From: an uncultured Roseicyclus sp.
Lineage (GTDB): Bacteria > Pseudomonadota > Alphaproteobacteria > Rhodobacterales > Rhodobacteraceae
Direction of reading: 5' to 3'
Length of the DNA: 64,000 nucleotides
Assembly (NCBI GenBank): GCA_947494975.1
Contig: CANLXA010000001.1
Span: forward strand, 124,001 to 188,000
Part shown: positions 8,835-16,919 of the stretch, in pieces
Position numbering within the stretch: the stretch's first letter is position 1
Layout: every line of letters starts with the position of its first letter
Position numbers and translations under genes: made by a program
Notes under the pieces: generated by a model
What the model was told of the DNA's origin: nothing
Database searches by the model: none
What the model saw: the letters and a program-made list of their open reading frames with translations, nothing else

Positions 8835-9602
8835 TTAGGGCGTGGCCTTGGGCGGCGGCGTTGCCTGCGTGGCCGCCTCCAGCGCATTCTCCACGCCCGC
8901 ATCCAGGGGCGAGGCCGCGACGGCGCTGTCCATCGGCACGGATTCCGCCACCTTCCGCGCCAGCTCCGTCCCGAATAGCGCCACCATCGCGTTGTTGAGC
9001 GCGGGCGACCGCGCCATGCGCGTGCGCAGCGTGGCACTGTCGACGCGCAGCACCGTTCCGCCATCGGGCAACGTTACATCGGCGCTGGACGGATTGCCCG
9101 TCAGGAACGCAACCTCGCCCACAAAGGCCGGGCCGGCAATGGGAAAGGCCTCGCCGCGTTTGGTGATCACGATGCGGTCGGCCATGACCAGCATCAGCGT
9201 GTCCACCGGCTGATCCTCGCGCGTCAGGATCGTGCCCGGATCGCAGCTCTCGGCGACGATCATCTTCCTGAGCCGCCGGAACTGGCCCGGCGAGAGCGTC
9301 GGGAAATGCGCATAGATGCGCCGGTCCTCGGGTGACATCCGCCACGTGGTCCGTTCCGACGCAATGGCCGCGATCAGCACGATGTTGACGCTCATCAGCG
9401 CGATATTGGACAAGACCGAGGGTATGATCGGATCGGCGCGGAAGAAGTAATACCCCGCGTCGCAGAGAAATCCGCAGATGACGAGAACGCGCAGCATCAG
9501 CTCGTCGCGGACGGCAAATCCGGTGAGCTTGAAGACCAGCCCGACCAGCAGGATCCAGATGGCACCGCCACCGGTGCCCATATATCCCATCACATCGTCC
9601 AA
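8835..9602 (-). CDS. Membrane-anchored cyclic-nucleotide-binding protein (Popeye-like), paralogue 2
   Basis: A 255-residue protein of the same build as its convergent neighbour: N-terminal helices (about 12-30, 35-52, 63-82), a short RRIYAHFPTLSPGQFRRL linker, then a CRP-like beta-roll (about 105-215) with PGTILTREDQPVDTLMLVMADRI and GPAFVGEVAFLTGNPSSADVTL. The C-terminal tail is Ala/Pro-rich. No DNA-binding domain is present. The two paralogues end only nine bases apart, tail to tail, which suggests an old inverted duplication. Presumed to sense cNMP made by the nearby CHASE2 cyclase; ligand binding is not shown by sequence alone. Confidence 0.8.
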   Translation of the reverse strand: MDDVMGYMGTGGGAIWILLVGLVFKLTGFAVRDELMLRVLVICGFLCDAGYYFFRADPIIPSVLSNIALMSVNIVLIAAIASERTTWRMSPEDRRIYAHFPTLSPGQFRRLRKMIVAESCDPGTILTREDQPVDTLMLVMADRIVITKRGEAFPIAGPAFVGEVAFLTGNPSSADVTLPDGGTVLRVDSATLRTRMARSPALNNAMVALFGTELARKVAESVPMDSAVAASPLDAGVENALEAATQATPPPKATP

Positions 9603-9644
9603 GCGGATCCGGTCCCTCCCCTGCCTTCTCCCGCGCTCCGTGCC

Positions 9645-10640
9645 TTAGATCAGGCCATGGTCGGCAAACACCGTGCGCAGCGACCGTTTGGGGCGCGGCC
9701 CGATATGCGCGATCACTTCCGCCGCGGCGGCAACGCCCATTTTACCTGAAATCTCAAGGCTTTGCCCGGTGGCGAGCCCATAGATGAACCCGGCGGCGAA
9801 CTGATCGCCCGCGCCTGTCGCATCCACCGGCGTCACGCGCGTGACAGGCACTTCCACCCGCTCTGCGCCGCGGATCAGCACCACCGGATCGCCGGACCGC
9901 GTGCAGACCACCAGGTCGCACACCGCCGAGGCCTGGGCCAGCGCCGCGTCCAGATCCTCGGTCTGGTAGAGCGACAGCCATTCCTCCTCGTTGCCGAGGG
10001 TGAAATCCATCTCCTCGGCGATCAGGCGGCGGAAATCGTCGCGGTGGCGATCCACGCAGAACGGATCGGACAGGGTAATGCCGCTCTTGCCACCGCCCGC
10101 CCGGCAGGCCTGGGCCGCGGCGGTGAAGGCGCGTTTGCCCTCGTCCTTGTCGTAAAGGTAGCCTTCCAGGAACAGGAACCGGGTATTGCCCGCGACGGAC
10201 GCATCCACGTCGCCTTCATCAAAATCCGCGCCCGCCCCCAGATAGGTGTTCATCGAGCGCTCGCCATCGGGCGAAACGAAGATCATCGAGCGCGTGGTTG
10301 GCGCGATATCATCGCCCGAGACCGGTGGATTGGGAAAGCCGATGCCATCGGCCGTCATCCCCTTTTGGTAGAACAGCCCCAGCGCATCGTCCTTCACCTT
10401 GCACAGGAACGCGGTTTTCAGGCCCAGCGATCCCACGCCCGCCACCGAATTGGCCACCGATCCACCGGGTGTCTGCACCCTGTCGGTCATCGCGCCATAG
10501 AGAATCTCGGCCCGTTCGCGTTCGATCAGCTGCATGATGCCTTTCTGGATGCCCATATTGTCGAGAAAACTGTCATCTGCATGGCTGATCACGTCGACAA
10601 CGGCATTGCCGATCCCGACCAGGTCGTAGGTTTGAGTCAT
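9645..10640 (-). CDS. PfkB-family carbohydrate/adenosine kinase
   Basis: A 331-residue cytosolic sugar or nucleoside kinase. The N-terminal PfkB signature region (GGSVANSVAGVGSLG) and the C-terminal catalytic motif VDATGAGDQFAAGF, with its catalytic Asp and anion hole, are both present. Full-length similarity to alphaproteobacterial proteins annotated as adenosine kinase is my recollection; the substrate (adenosine, ribose or another) cannot be fixed from sequence. The ATG overlaps the stop of the RidA gene by four bases, and that gene overlaps nth in the same way, so nth, ridA and this kinase form a tight operon. Confidence 0.88.
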   Translation of the reverse strand: MTQTYDLVGIGNAVVDVISHADDSFLDNMGIQKGIMQLIERERAEILYGAMTDRVQTPGGSVANSVAGVGSLGLKTAFLCKVKDDALGLFYQKGMTADGIGFPNPPVSGDDIAPTTRSMIFVSPDGERSMNTYLGAGADFDEGDVDASVAGNTRFLFLEGYLYDKDEGKRAFTAAAQACRAGGGKSGITLSDPFCVDRHRDDFRRLIAEEMDFTLGNEEEWLSLYQTEDLDAALAQASAVCDLVVCTRSGDPVVLIRGAERVEVPVTRVTPVDATGAGDQFAAGFIYGLATGQSLEISGKMGVAAAAEVIAHIGPRPKRSLRTVFADHGLI

Positions 10641-11035
10641 GTCTCTTTGTCCTTGAGAATGGCGTCGATTTCGATCTCGACCAACCAGTCGGGATCGACG
10701 AAACGGGACACCTCCATCACCGTGGTGACGGGGCGGATATCGGTGAACACCTCCGCATGGGCGCGCGCGGCGTCCTCCCATGTGGCGATGTCGGTCAGGA
10801 TGATACGGGTGCGGATCACGTCCTCGGGCCCACCGCCGGCCTCCGCCAGGGCCGTCAGCGCGATATCAAGGCAGCGTCTGGTCTGGCCATGGACGTCGCC
10901 GATGCAATCGGTGCCACCCCCCGCCGCAATCGGGGCGGTGCCGCCAATGGCGATGGAATGGCCGATGCGCACGGCGCGCGAGAAGCCGATTTGCGGCTCC
11001 AGATACGAGCCCGAGGAGATATTGGCGCGGCTCAT
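10637..11035 (-). CDS. RidA family protein (enamine/imine deaminase-like)
   Basis: A 132-residue protein of the YjgF/YER057c/UK114 superfamily, which hydrolyses reactive enamine/imine intermediates. It reads SSGSYLEPQIGFSRAVRIG, GQTRRCLDIALTALAEAGG and VIRTRIILTDI, all typical. The near-terminal region VEIEIDAILKD keeps the conserved Glu-containing strand, but the usual Arg of R-V-A-R-L-P is not evident, so this may be one of the divergent RidA subgroups with uncharacterised substrate. Start set at MSRAN because it overlaps the nth stop by four bases. Confidence 0.85.
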   Translation of the reverse strand: MSRANISSGSYLEPQIGFSRAVRIGHSIAIGGTAPIAAGGGTDCIGDVHGQTRRCLDIALTALAEAGGGPEDVIRTRIILTDIATWEDAARAHAEVFTDIRPVTTVMEVSRFVDPDWLVEIEIDAILKDKET

Positions 11036-11691
11036 ACCAGGGTCTTGTCCTCGAACACACACAGGTCGCGGATCAGGCAGGCGCCGCATTTGGGTTTGCG
11101 CGCCACGCAGATGTAGCGCCCGTGCAGGATCAGCCAGTGATGGGCGTGAAGCTGGAATTCCGCGGGCACATTATCCTCGATCTGCCGCTCCACCACGTCC
11201 ACATCCTTGCCGGGCGCGATCCGCGTGCGATTGCCGACGCGGAAAATGTGGGTGTCGACGGCCTGGGCCGGCATCCGCCACCACATGTTCAGGACCACAT
11301 TGGCCGTCTTGCGCCCCACGCCGGGCAGGGATTGCAGCGCCGCGCGGGAGGACGGGACCTCGCCGCCATACGCGTCCACAAGAATACGGCTCAGCTTCAT
11401 GACGTTCCTGGCCTTGTTGCGGTAGAGGCCGATGGTCTTGATATGGTCGATCAGGCGGTCCTCGCCCAGATCCAGCATCTTCTGGGGCGTGTCGGCGATC
11501 TGGAACAAGGCCGCCGTCGCCTTGTTGACCCCCGCATCCGTGGCCTGCGCGCTCAGCGCGACGGCGACCACCAGGGTATAGGCGTTGACGTGGTGCAACT
11601 CGCCCTTGGGCTCCGCCTCCGCCGCGCGGAACCGGGTGAAGATCTCGTGGATCGTGTGATAGGGCAGCGGTTTGGGCGTTGCTTTGGCCAT
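11032..11691 (-). CDS. nth: Endonuclease III (DNA glycosylase/AP lyase)
   Basis: A 219-residue base-excision repair enzyme removing oxidised pyrimidines. The helix-hairpin-helix LPGVGRKTANVVLN carries the catalytic Lys, and AVDTHIFRVGNR carries the catalytic Asp. The C-terminal 4Fe-4S ligands are complete, C-x6-C-x2-C-x5-C (CVARKPKCGACLIRDLC). Length matches the family. The start at MAKATPKP is preferred over a longer frame. First gene of an operon with the RidA and kinase genes, each pair overlapping by ATGA. Confidence 0.97.
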   Translation of the reverse strand: MAKATPKPLPYHTIHEIFTRFRAAEAEPKGELHHVNAYTLVVAVALSAQATDAGVNKATAALFQIADTPQKMLDLGEDRLIDHIKTIGLYRNKARNVMKLSRILVDAYGGEVPSSRAALQSLPGVGRKTANVVLNMWWRMPAQAVDTHIFRVGNRTRIAPGKDVDVVERQIEDNVPAEFQLHAHHWLILHGRYICVARKPKCGACLIRDLCVFEDKTLV

Positions 11692-11834
11692 GACGTCCCT
11701 TTTGGCGCGCGAGGGTCGGACGAGCAAGCCTTCGATGCGCTTAAAATGCTCGGTAAATTCCCGGATCGCGTTTACGGCCCGACAACCCGAAATCGTCATG
11801 CAGGCAGGACAACCCAGCACAGGCGTGATTCCCC

Positions 11835-12911
11835 GTGGCCACACATACGTTCTATATCTACGACGCCTCCGTCCTGCCCTATGACAGCGGTTCGGGCACG
11901 TTCACCTTCGCCGCGGATTACGACTTCACCCAGGATCGGGTGGAACTGACCATCACCGATGACGATGCGTTCCTGGATGGGGATGAGCACAACGACGAGG
12001 TTGGCGAGGACAGCAACCAGACCGGCGTTGCCCGGGAACCCGACGGCACGCTGATCCGGTCGGGCAACATCTACGGCGAACAATATGCCATCATTCAAGC
12101 CCCGGATGGCACCCAGATCACCATCGACAGGATTGAGATCGACGGCCAGTTGATCGGCTATTCGCCGTCCCAACCGCTCGAGCCGGGAGTGACCTACACG
12201 TATATCGGCGGCGACGATATCGACAATTCGCTGGCCTCCCAGAACGGGGCCGATACGCGGCTGACATATTCCGAGTACCAGGCGCAATCGGTGCCCTGCT
12301 TCGTCTCCGGCACGATGCTGGACACTGCCGAGGGGCCGATGCCGGTGGATTGGATCGGTGTCGGGGACCGGGTGCGCACGCTGGATCGCGGCTGGCAGGT
12401 GGTGCGGTGGCGCGGCGATCGCGCGTTTCGCGCCGCGCCCGATATGCCCGCGCCGATCGAAATCGCCCCCGGTGCCCTTGGCCCCGGCGCCCCGCGGGAG
12501 GTTTTGCGCCTATCGCCACAGCACCGCATCATGGTGTCCGGCCCGATCTGCGAGCTTTACTTCGGCACCCCCGAGGTCTTCGTGGCCGCCAGGCACCTGC
12601 TCCACTGGCCCGGCATCCGGCAGGTTCAGCCCGATCCGGACCACGCCTATTACCATCTGCTCCTTGACCATCACGAGGTCCTGTTCTCGGACGGGATCAC
12701 GTTGGAAAGCCTGTTTCTCGGCGCCGAGGTGGAGGCGCTCTGCCCCGCTCCACCGGCCGTCCTGCAAATCGCCTGTCGGCACGGGCACACCGAGACCGCC
12801 CGGTTGAGCCTGACCGCGCACCAGGCCCGCGTGCTGTTGCCCGGCTCCGTCAATGCAACCTTCGAGCTCACCGATAATTCCGGGCCGGAGGTGATGGCGC
12901 AGGTCGCGTAA
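11835..12911 (+). CDS. Hint-domain protein (Hint_2 type)
   Basis: A 358-residue protein beginning at a GTG. Residues 1 to about 150 are acidic and strand-rich (RTX-like composition with many Asp and Gly). A Hint domain starts at Cys-Phe-Val-Ser-Gly-Thr (VPCFVSGTMLDTAEGP, about residue 155) and includes VGDRVRTLDRGWQVVRWRG and LRLSPQHRIMVSG. Such proteins are frequent in Rhodobacteraceae and are thought to be exported; the Hint fold usually self-cleaves at the Cys. No C-terminal His-Asn intein ending is present, so splicing is unlikely. No signal peptide is visible. Single gene, divergent from nth. Confidence 0.85.
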   Translation: MATHTFYIYDASVLPYDSGSGTFTFAADYDFTQDRVELTITDDDAFLDGDEHNDEVGEDSNQTGVAREPDGTLIRSGNIYGEQYAIIQAPDGTQITIDRIEIDGQLIGYSPSQPLEPGVTYTYIGGDDIDNSLASQNGADTRLTYSEYQAQSVPCFVSGTMLDTAEGPMPVDWIGVGDRVRTLDRGWQVVRWRGDRAFRAAPDMPAPIEIAPGALGPGAPREVLRLSPQHRIMVSGPICELYFGTPEVFVAARHLLHWPGIRQVQPDPDHAYYHLLLDHHEVLFSDGITLESLFLGAEVEALCPAPPAVLQIACRHGHTETARLSLTAHQARVLLPGSVNATFELTDNSGPEVMAQVA

Positions 12912-12989
12912 ACGCGTATCACTTGCGCAGGAATCGGGTCGCACGCCGCTCTGCCCTTGCCTAGATTGAACGGCAAGGAGGCCCCGCCC

Positions 12990-13853
12990 ATGTCCCATCA
13001 CGATGTCATCGACCAATCCGGCAGCTACCATTTCAACGTGATGCGCCGGGCGCTCGACCTGATCGACGCCAATCCCCATCAGTCGCTGGAGGATCTGGCC
13101 GGGGCGCTTGACATGAGCCCGGCGCATTTTCAGCGCACGTTTTCCGGGTGGGTCGGCGTCAGCCCCAAGCGCTATCAGCAATACCTGACGCTCGATCACG
13201 CCCGCCGCCTGCTGGCGGATCGCTTCACCATGCTCGACACGGTGGGCGAAACCGGCCTGACCTCCGGCGGGCGCCTGCATGACCTGTTCCTGCGCTGGGA
13301 GGCGATGAGCCCCGGCACCTACGCCTCGGGCGGTGCGGGGCTCACGATCCGCTGGGGCTGGTTCGACAGCCCGTTTGGCCCGGCGCTGGTGATGGCGACG
13401 GACAAGGGCATCTGCGGTATTGGCTTCGCGTCGGAAACCGGGCCCGAGCCCACCATGGCCGATCTGCGTGCCCGCTGGCCCCATGCCGAGTACATCGAGG
13501 ATCCGCAGGCGCTCCGCCCCATGGCCGGCGCCGCCTTTGGCCAATCCGGCGATGTGCAGCTGGCGCTGATTGGCGCGCCGTTCCAGATCAAGGTGTGGGA
13601 GGCGCTCCTGAGCATTCCCACCGGCCATGTCACCACCTATTCCGAGATCGCGGGCGCCATCGGCAAGCCGCGCGCGGTGCGCGCCGTGGGCACCGCGGTG
13701 GGCCGCAATCCGATCTCATGGCTGATCCCCTGCCACCGCGCCCTGCGCAAATCCGGCGGGCTTGGCGGCTACCATTGGGGCCTGCCCGTGAAACGCGCCA
13801 TGCTGGCCTGGGAGGCCGCCTCGACCGAGGACAGCGCGGCCAAAGCCGGATAA
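12990..13853 (+). CDS. AraC-type HTH fused to O6-methylguanine-DNA methyltransferase
   Basis: A 287-residue Ada-like protein without the N-terminal zinc/phosphotriester domain. Residues about 15-105 form an AraC-type helix-turn-helix (EDLAGALDMSPAHFQRTFSGWVGVSPKRYQQYL). Residues about 200-280 are the methyltransferase, with the active-site motif IPCHRAL and the usual GHVTTYSEIA and AVGTAVGRNP segments. It would repair alkylated guanine by suicide transfer to the Cys and may act as a regulator, but it lacks the Cys cluster that senses methylphosphotriesters. The start is set at MSHHD because AAGGAGG lies eight bases upstream; an ATG 33 bases earlier lacks one. Confidence 0.93.
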   Translation: MSHHDVIDQSGSYHFNVMRRALDLIDANPHQSLEDLAGALDMSPAHFQRTFSGWVGVSPKRYQQYLTLDHARRLLADRFTMLDTVGETGLTSGGRLHDLFLRWEAMSPGTYASGGAGLTIRWGWFDSPFGPALVMATDKGICGIGFASETGPEPTMADLRARWPHAEYIEDPQALRPMAGAAFGQSGDVQLALIGAPFQIKVWEALLSIPTGHVTTYSEIAGAIGKPRAVRAVGTAVGRNPISWLIPCHRALRKSGGLGGYHWGLPVKRAMLAWEAASTEDSAAKAG

Positions 13854-13993
13854 CCGGAAACATGGGCCTTGGGCGTCCCGCCGCCCGTGCCGCGGGCTCT
13901 GCCGAATTACCCCTGTTCCCGCCTGCGCCCTTTGTTATAACGGGGGCAATAACCCCTTGGGAAACGGGGTCCAGGCGAAAAAGGGCAAGAGCC

Positions 13994-14653
13994 ATGGCAT
14001 ATCTTCTGAAACCAATTCTTCTGGCCAGCGCGGCGGTGATCGGGCTTGCGGGCTGTGTGACCAACAGCGTCGGTCCGGCCGATCCGAACGCCAACCGCAC
14101 CCGTGATGGCGCGGTGATCGGCGGGATTCTGGGCGGCTTCCTTGGCGCGACGGCCGATGATGACAACCAGGGCCGCAACGCGGTTCTGGGCGCCGCAGCA
14201 GGCGCATTGGCGGGCGGCGCCATCGGCTCGGCGCTCGATGCACAGGCGCGCGATCTGCGCGGATCGCTCCGCAACGATCAGATCCTGATCGAGAATACCG
14301 GCTCCGCGCTGGTGGTGACGATGCCCGAAGGCATCCTTTTCGATTTCGACAGTGCAGCGATCCGTGCGGGCCTGCAATCGGACCTGCGGGCGCTGGCCGC
14401 GAACCTCAACCAATATCCCAATACGGGTGTGCAGGTGGTGGGCCATACCGACAATACCGGCTCGGCCTCGTATAACCAGGATCTCTCGACCCGCCGGGCC
14501 CAGGCCGTGGCGGGCGTGTTGCTGGAGGCGGGCGTTGCGCCGTTCCGCGTCCGCTCCGTCGGCCGTGGCGAAAGCGAGCCCGTGGCGACGAACCTGACGC
14601 CCGCCGGGCGACAGCAGAATCGCCGGGTCGAGGTGATCATCCGCCCGAACTGA
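13994..14653 (+). CDS. OmpA-family lipoprotein with glycine zipper
   Basis: A 219-residue outer-membrane lipoprotein. The signal peptide ends in the lipobox LAGC (Cys20). A glycine-zipper segment follows (GAVIGGILGGFLGA and GAAAGALAGGAIGSAL, about 39-78), then an OmpA peptidoglycan-binding domain (about 100-215) with LFDFDSAAI, VVGHTDNTGS and RRAQAVAGVLLEAGV plus NRRVEVII. This is the YiaD/PAL-like arrangement tethering the outer membrane to peptidoglycan. A strong intrinsic terminator follows 40 bases after the stop, so the gene is probably monocistronic. Confidence 0.92.
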   Translation: MAYLLKPILLASAAVIGLAGCVTNSVGPADPNANRTRDGAVIGGILGGFLGATADDDNQGRNAVLGAAAGALAGGAIGSALDAQARDLRGSLRNDQILIENTGSALVVTMPEGILFDFDSAAIRAGLQSDLRALAANLNQYPNTGVQVVGHTDNTGSASYNQDLSTRRAQAVAGVLLEAGVAPFRVRSVGRGESEPVATNLTPAGRQQNRRVEVIIRPN

Positions 14654-14692
14654 TCCCCGCCGGACCGGCACGGAAAACCGCAATACGGAACC

Positions 14693-14725
14693 GGCCCGCC
14701 CACTTCAGGCGGGCCGTTTTCTTTT
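14693..14725 (+). terminator. Intrinsic terminator of the OmpA-type lipoprotein gene
   Basis: An eight-base perfect stem (GGCCCGCC / GGCGGGCC) with a seven-base loop is followed directly by GTTTTCTTTT on the plus strand. Confidence 0.9.
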
Positions 14726-14809
14726 GAACGCTCCGTCGCGCCTGCGGCCTGCGCGGGGCCGCCAGGCGCCCCCCTCCGGCCGGGCGAGCCACTGGACAGC
14801 GCCCTGGCG

Positions 14810-14828
14810 TGGTCATATCATTTGACCA
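14810..14828 (+). promoter_or_regulatory. Likely GntR/FadR-family operator (autoregulation)
   Basis: TGGTCATATCATTTGACCA is a 19-base near-perfect palindrome (TGGTCA-N7-TGACCA, with the spacer also almost symmetric). It ends 16 bases before the ATG of a GntR-family regulator. The half-site TGGTCA fits FadR-subfamily operators. I infer that the regulator represses itself and perhaps the adjacent catabolic genes; no second copy was noticed at the enolase-superfamily or dehydrogenase genes. Confidence 0.65.
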
Positions 14829-14844
14829 ATTCAAGGGGATCCCC

Positions 14845-15612
14845 ATGCCGTTCCAACGCATAGAGGCCGAAAAACTCTCACATTCTGTCGTCAAACAGAT
14901 CGAACAACTGATCCTGCGCGGCATCCTGCGCCCCCGGGAACGGCTACCATCGGAGCGCGAATTGAGCGAACGGCTTGGCGTATCGCGCCCCAGCCTGCGG
15001 GAGGCGGTGGCCGAGTTGCAATCACGCGGGCTTCTGGCTGCCAAGGCCAGCGCCGGGATCTATGTGGGCGACGTGTTGGGCTCCGCCTTTTCCCCTGCCC
15101 TGATCGAACTGTTTTCGGCCCATGAGGAGGCCGTGTTCGACTATATCGCCTTTCGCCAGGACCTTGAGGGCATCGCCGCCGAACGTGCCGCGATCCATGG
15201 GTCCGACACCGATCTGAAGGTGATCGACACGATCTTTCACAAGATGGAAGGGGCGCACCGCAAGCGGAACCCGTCCGACGAGGCGGAACTGGACGCTGAA
15301 TTCCACCTCGCCATTATCGAGGCGAGCCACAACGTGATCCTGCTGCACATGATGCGGGCCACGTTCGATCTGCTGCGCCAGGGTGTGTTCTTCAACCGCC
15401 AGCAGATGTTCCGCAACCGCACCACGCGCGATATGCTGCTCGACCAGCACCGCGCGATCAACGACGCCATTCAGGCCCGCGATGCGGCGGCGGCCAAGGC
15501 GGCAGTGGTGCACCACCTCGACTACGTCACCGAAGAGCTGTCGGCCCTGAAGCAATCGGAGAAAAACGAGGAGATTGCGCAGTTGCGCTATGCCCATGAG
15601 AAGGATCGCTAG
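14845..15612 (+). CDS. GntR-family regulator, FadR/PdhR subfamily (FCD domain)
   Basis: A 255-residue transcription factor. The winged helix (about 8-75) reads LRPRERLPSERELSERLGVSRPSLREAVAEL; the FCD effector domain (about 95-235) contains the metal-ligand residues typical of the fold (Asp in DAEFHLAII, His in DQHRAIND and VVHHLDYV). Effectors of this subfamily are often organic or sugar acids. An AGGGGA site precedes the ATG and a palindromic operator overlaps the presumed promoter. Its stop is 12 bases from the convergent enolase-superfamily gene, which is the likely target along with the dehydrogenase behind it. Confidence 0.9.
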   Translation: MPFQRIEAEKLSHSVVKQIEQLILRGILRPRERLPSERELSERLGVSRPSLREAVAELQSRGLLAAKASAGIYVGDVLGSAFSPALIELFSAHEEAVFDYIAFRQDLEGIAAERAAIHGSDTDLKVIDTIFHKMEGAHRKRNPSDEAELDAEFHLAIIEASHNVILLHMMRATFDLLRQGVFFNRQQMFRNRTTRDMLLDQHRAINDAIQARDAAAAKAAVVHHLDYVTEELSALKQSEKNEEIAQLRYAHEKDR

Positions 15613-15624
15613 GCGCGGGGCCGC

Positions 15625-16845
15625 CTAGTCCACCGCGCCGCCGCCAAATGAATTTCCGTTCTGCCAGTCACACGGCGCCTCCTGCATCTCCAGATGCAGG
15701 CGATCGCCGGTATAGAGGTGAGCCCTGGCGATCTCGTCGTTCAACTCGATCCCCAGCCCCGGCGCCTCGGGCGCGGTGACAAAGCCGTTTTCCACCCTGG
15801 GACGCCCCGTCACCAGTTTTTCGTGAAAGTCGGTTTCTATGGCCTCCACCATCAGCAGATTGGCGCAAGAGACGCCCAGATGCACATTGGCCGCCCATTC
15901 GACCGGCCCGGCATAAAGATGCGGGGCCAGCTGCGCGCCCGCAGCCTCCGCCAGAATGGCGATTTTCTTGCCCTCCCAGATCCCGCCTGCCCGGCCCAGG
16001 GCGGGCTGCAGGATGCGCGCGCCATGGGCCAGCGCCTGGGCGAATTCGCCCTTGGTGGTCAGGCGTTCACCGGTCGCGACGGGGATCGAGGTATGGGCCG
16101 CCACCTCGGCCAGACCGGGCAGGTTGTCAGGTGGGATCGGCTCTTCGAACCAGAGCGGATCATGGGGTTCGATCGCCTTGGCCAGCCGGATCGCCCCGCC
16201 GGGGATGAACTGGCCATGGGTTCCGAACAGAAGATCCGCGCTGGTGCCCACAGCGTCCCGGATCGCCGCACAGAAGCGGGCGGAGAGGTCGATATCCGCC
16301 ATGGCAGGCATGTGCCCGCCGCGGATCGTGTAGGGCCCCGCGGGGTCGAATTTCACCGCCGTCCAGCCCTCGGCGACACGCGCGGCGGCGGCCTCCGCCG
16401 CCATCTCGGGCGAGGTCCAGAAGGCGGTGGGGTCGTGCCGAGGTTCGGGATAGAGATAGGTATAGGCGCGGATCTCCGCGTTCATCCTGCCGCCGAGCAG
16501 CGCCCAGACCGGCCGCTCGCGCGCCTTGCCCAGGATATCCCAGCACGCCATTTCGAGGCCCGAAAATGCGCCGAAAATCGTCGGGTCAGGCCGCTGGGTG
16601 AAGCCGGACGACTGCACGCGCCGGGACATAAGTTCAATATTTTCAGGATGTTCACCCTGCATGTGGCGGGTGAAGACGTCGGTGATGACGGCGCGCATCG
16701 CCTCGGGCCCGACACCGGCGGCATAGACCTCCCCCAGCCCGGTGATCCCGGTCTCGGTGGTGACCCGCACGATCAGCCAGTAGCGCCCGCCCCAGCCGGG
16801 GGGCGGCGGGGCAACGGCAAAGATGTCCAGATGGTCGAGGCGCAT
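15625..16845 (-). CDS. Enolase-superfamily dehydratase (mandelate racemase/muconate lactonizing type)
   Basis: A 406-residue enzyme expected to abstract an alpha-proton from a sugar acid and usually dehydrate it. The N-terminal capping domain contains the ARERPVWALLGG segment; the barrel shows KFDP, then metal-ligand candidates in DLLFGTHGQF, WFEEPIPPDN and ATGERL, and LAPHLYAG near the catalytic-His position. The spacing resembles the D-galactonate dehydratase-like branch, but substrate cannot be set. It follows a Zn-dehydrogenase on the same strand with a 74-bp gap that holds a REP-like element, and is convergent with a GntR regulator; together they suggest a sugar-acid catabolic unit. Confidence 0.87.
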   Translation of the reverse strand: MRLDHLDIFAVAPPPPGWGGRYWLIVRVTTETGITGLGEVYAAGVGPEAMRAVITDVFTRHMQGEHPENIELMSRRVQSSGFTQRPDPTIFGAFSGLEMACWDILGKARERPVWALLGGRMNAEIRAYTYLYPEPRHDPTAFWTSPEMAAEAAAARVAEGWTAVKFDPAGPYTIRGGHMPAMADIDLSARFCAAIRDAVGTSADLLFGTHGQFIPGGAIRLAKAIEPHDPLWFEEPIPPDNLPGLAEVAAHTSIPVATGERLTTKGEFAQALAHGARILQPALGRAGGIWEGKKIAILAEAAGAQLAPHLYAGPVEWAANVHLGVSCANLLMVEAIETDFHEKLVTGRPRVENGFVTAPEAPGLGIELNDEIARAHLYTGDRLHLEMQEAPCDWQNGNSFGGGAVD

Positions 16846-16864
16846 GGCACGTGGCTTTCGTTGC

Positions 16865-16911
16865 TTGGGGGCCAGCCCCCAAACCCCCGGGGTATTTCAA
16901 ACCAATGGAAG
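16865..16911 (+). repeat. Dispersed REP-like intergenic element, copy 1
   Basis: A hairpin (TTGGGGGC, CA, GCCCCCAA) is followed by the conserved core CCCCCGGGGTATTT, three variable bases, then ACCAATGGAAG. The same arrangement is found in inverse orientation at 24129-24185. It lies in the gap between the Zn-dehydrogenase and dehydratase genes. Elements of this look recur between genes in Rhodobacteraceae genomes (from memory). Confidence 0.6.
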
Positions 16912-16919
16912 GGGCGGCT

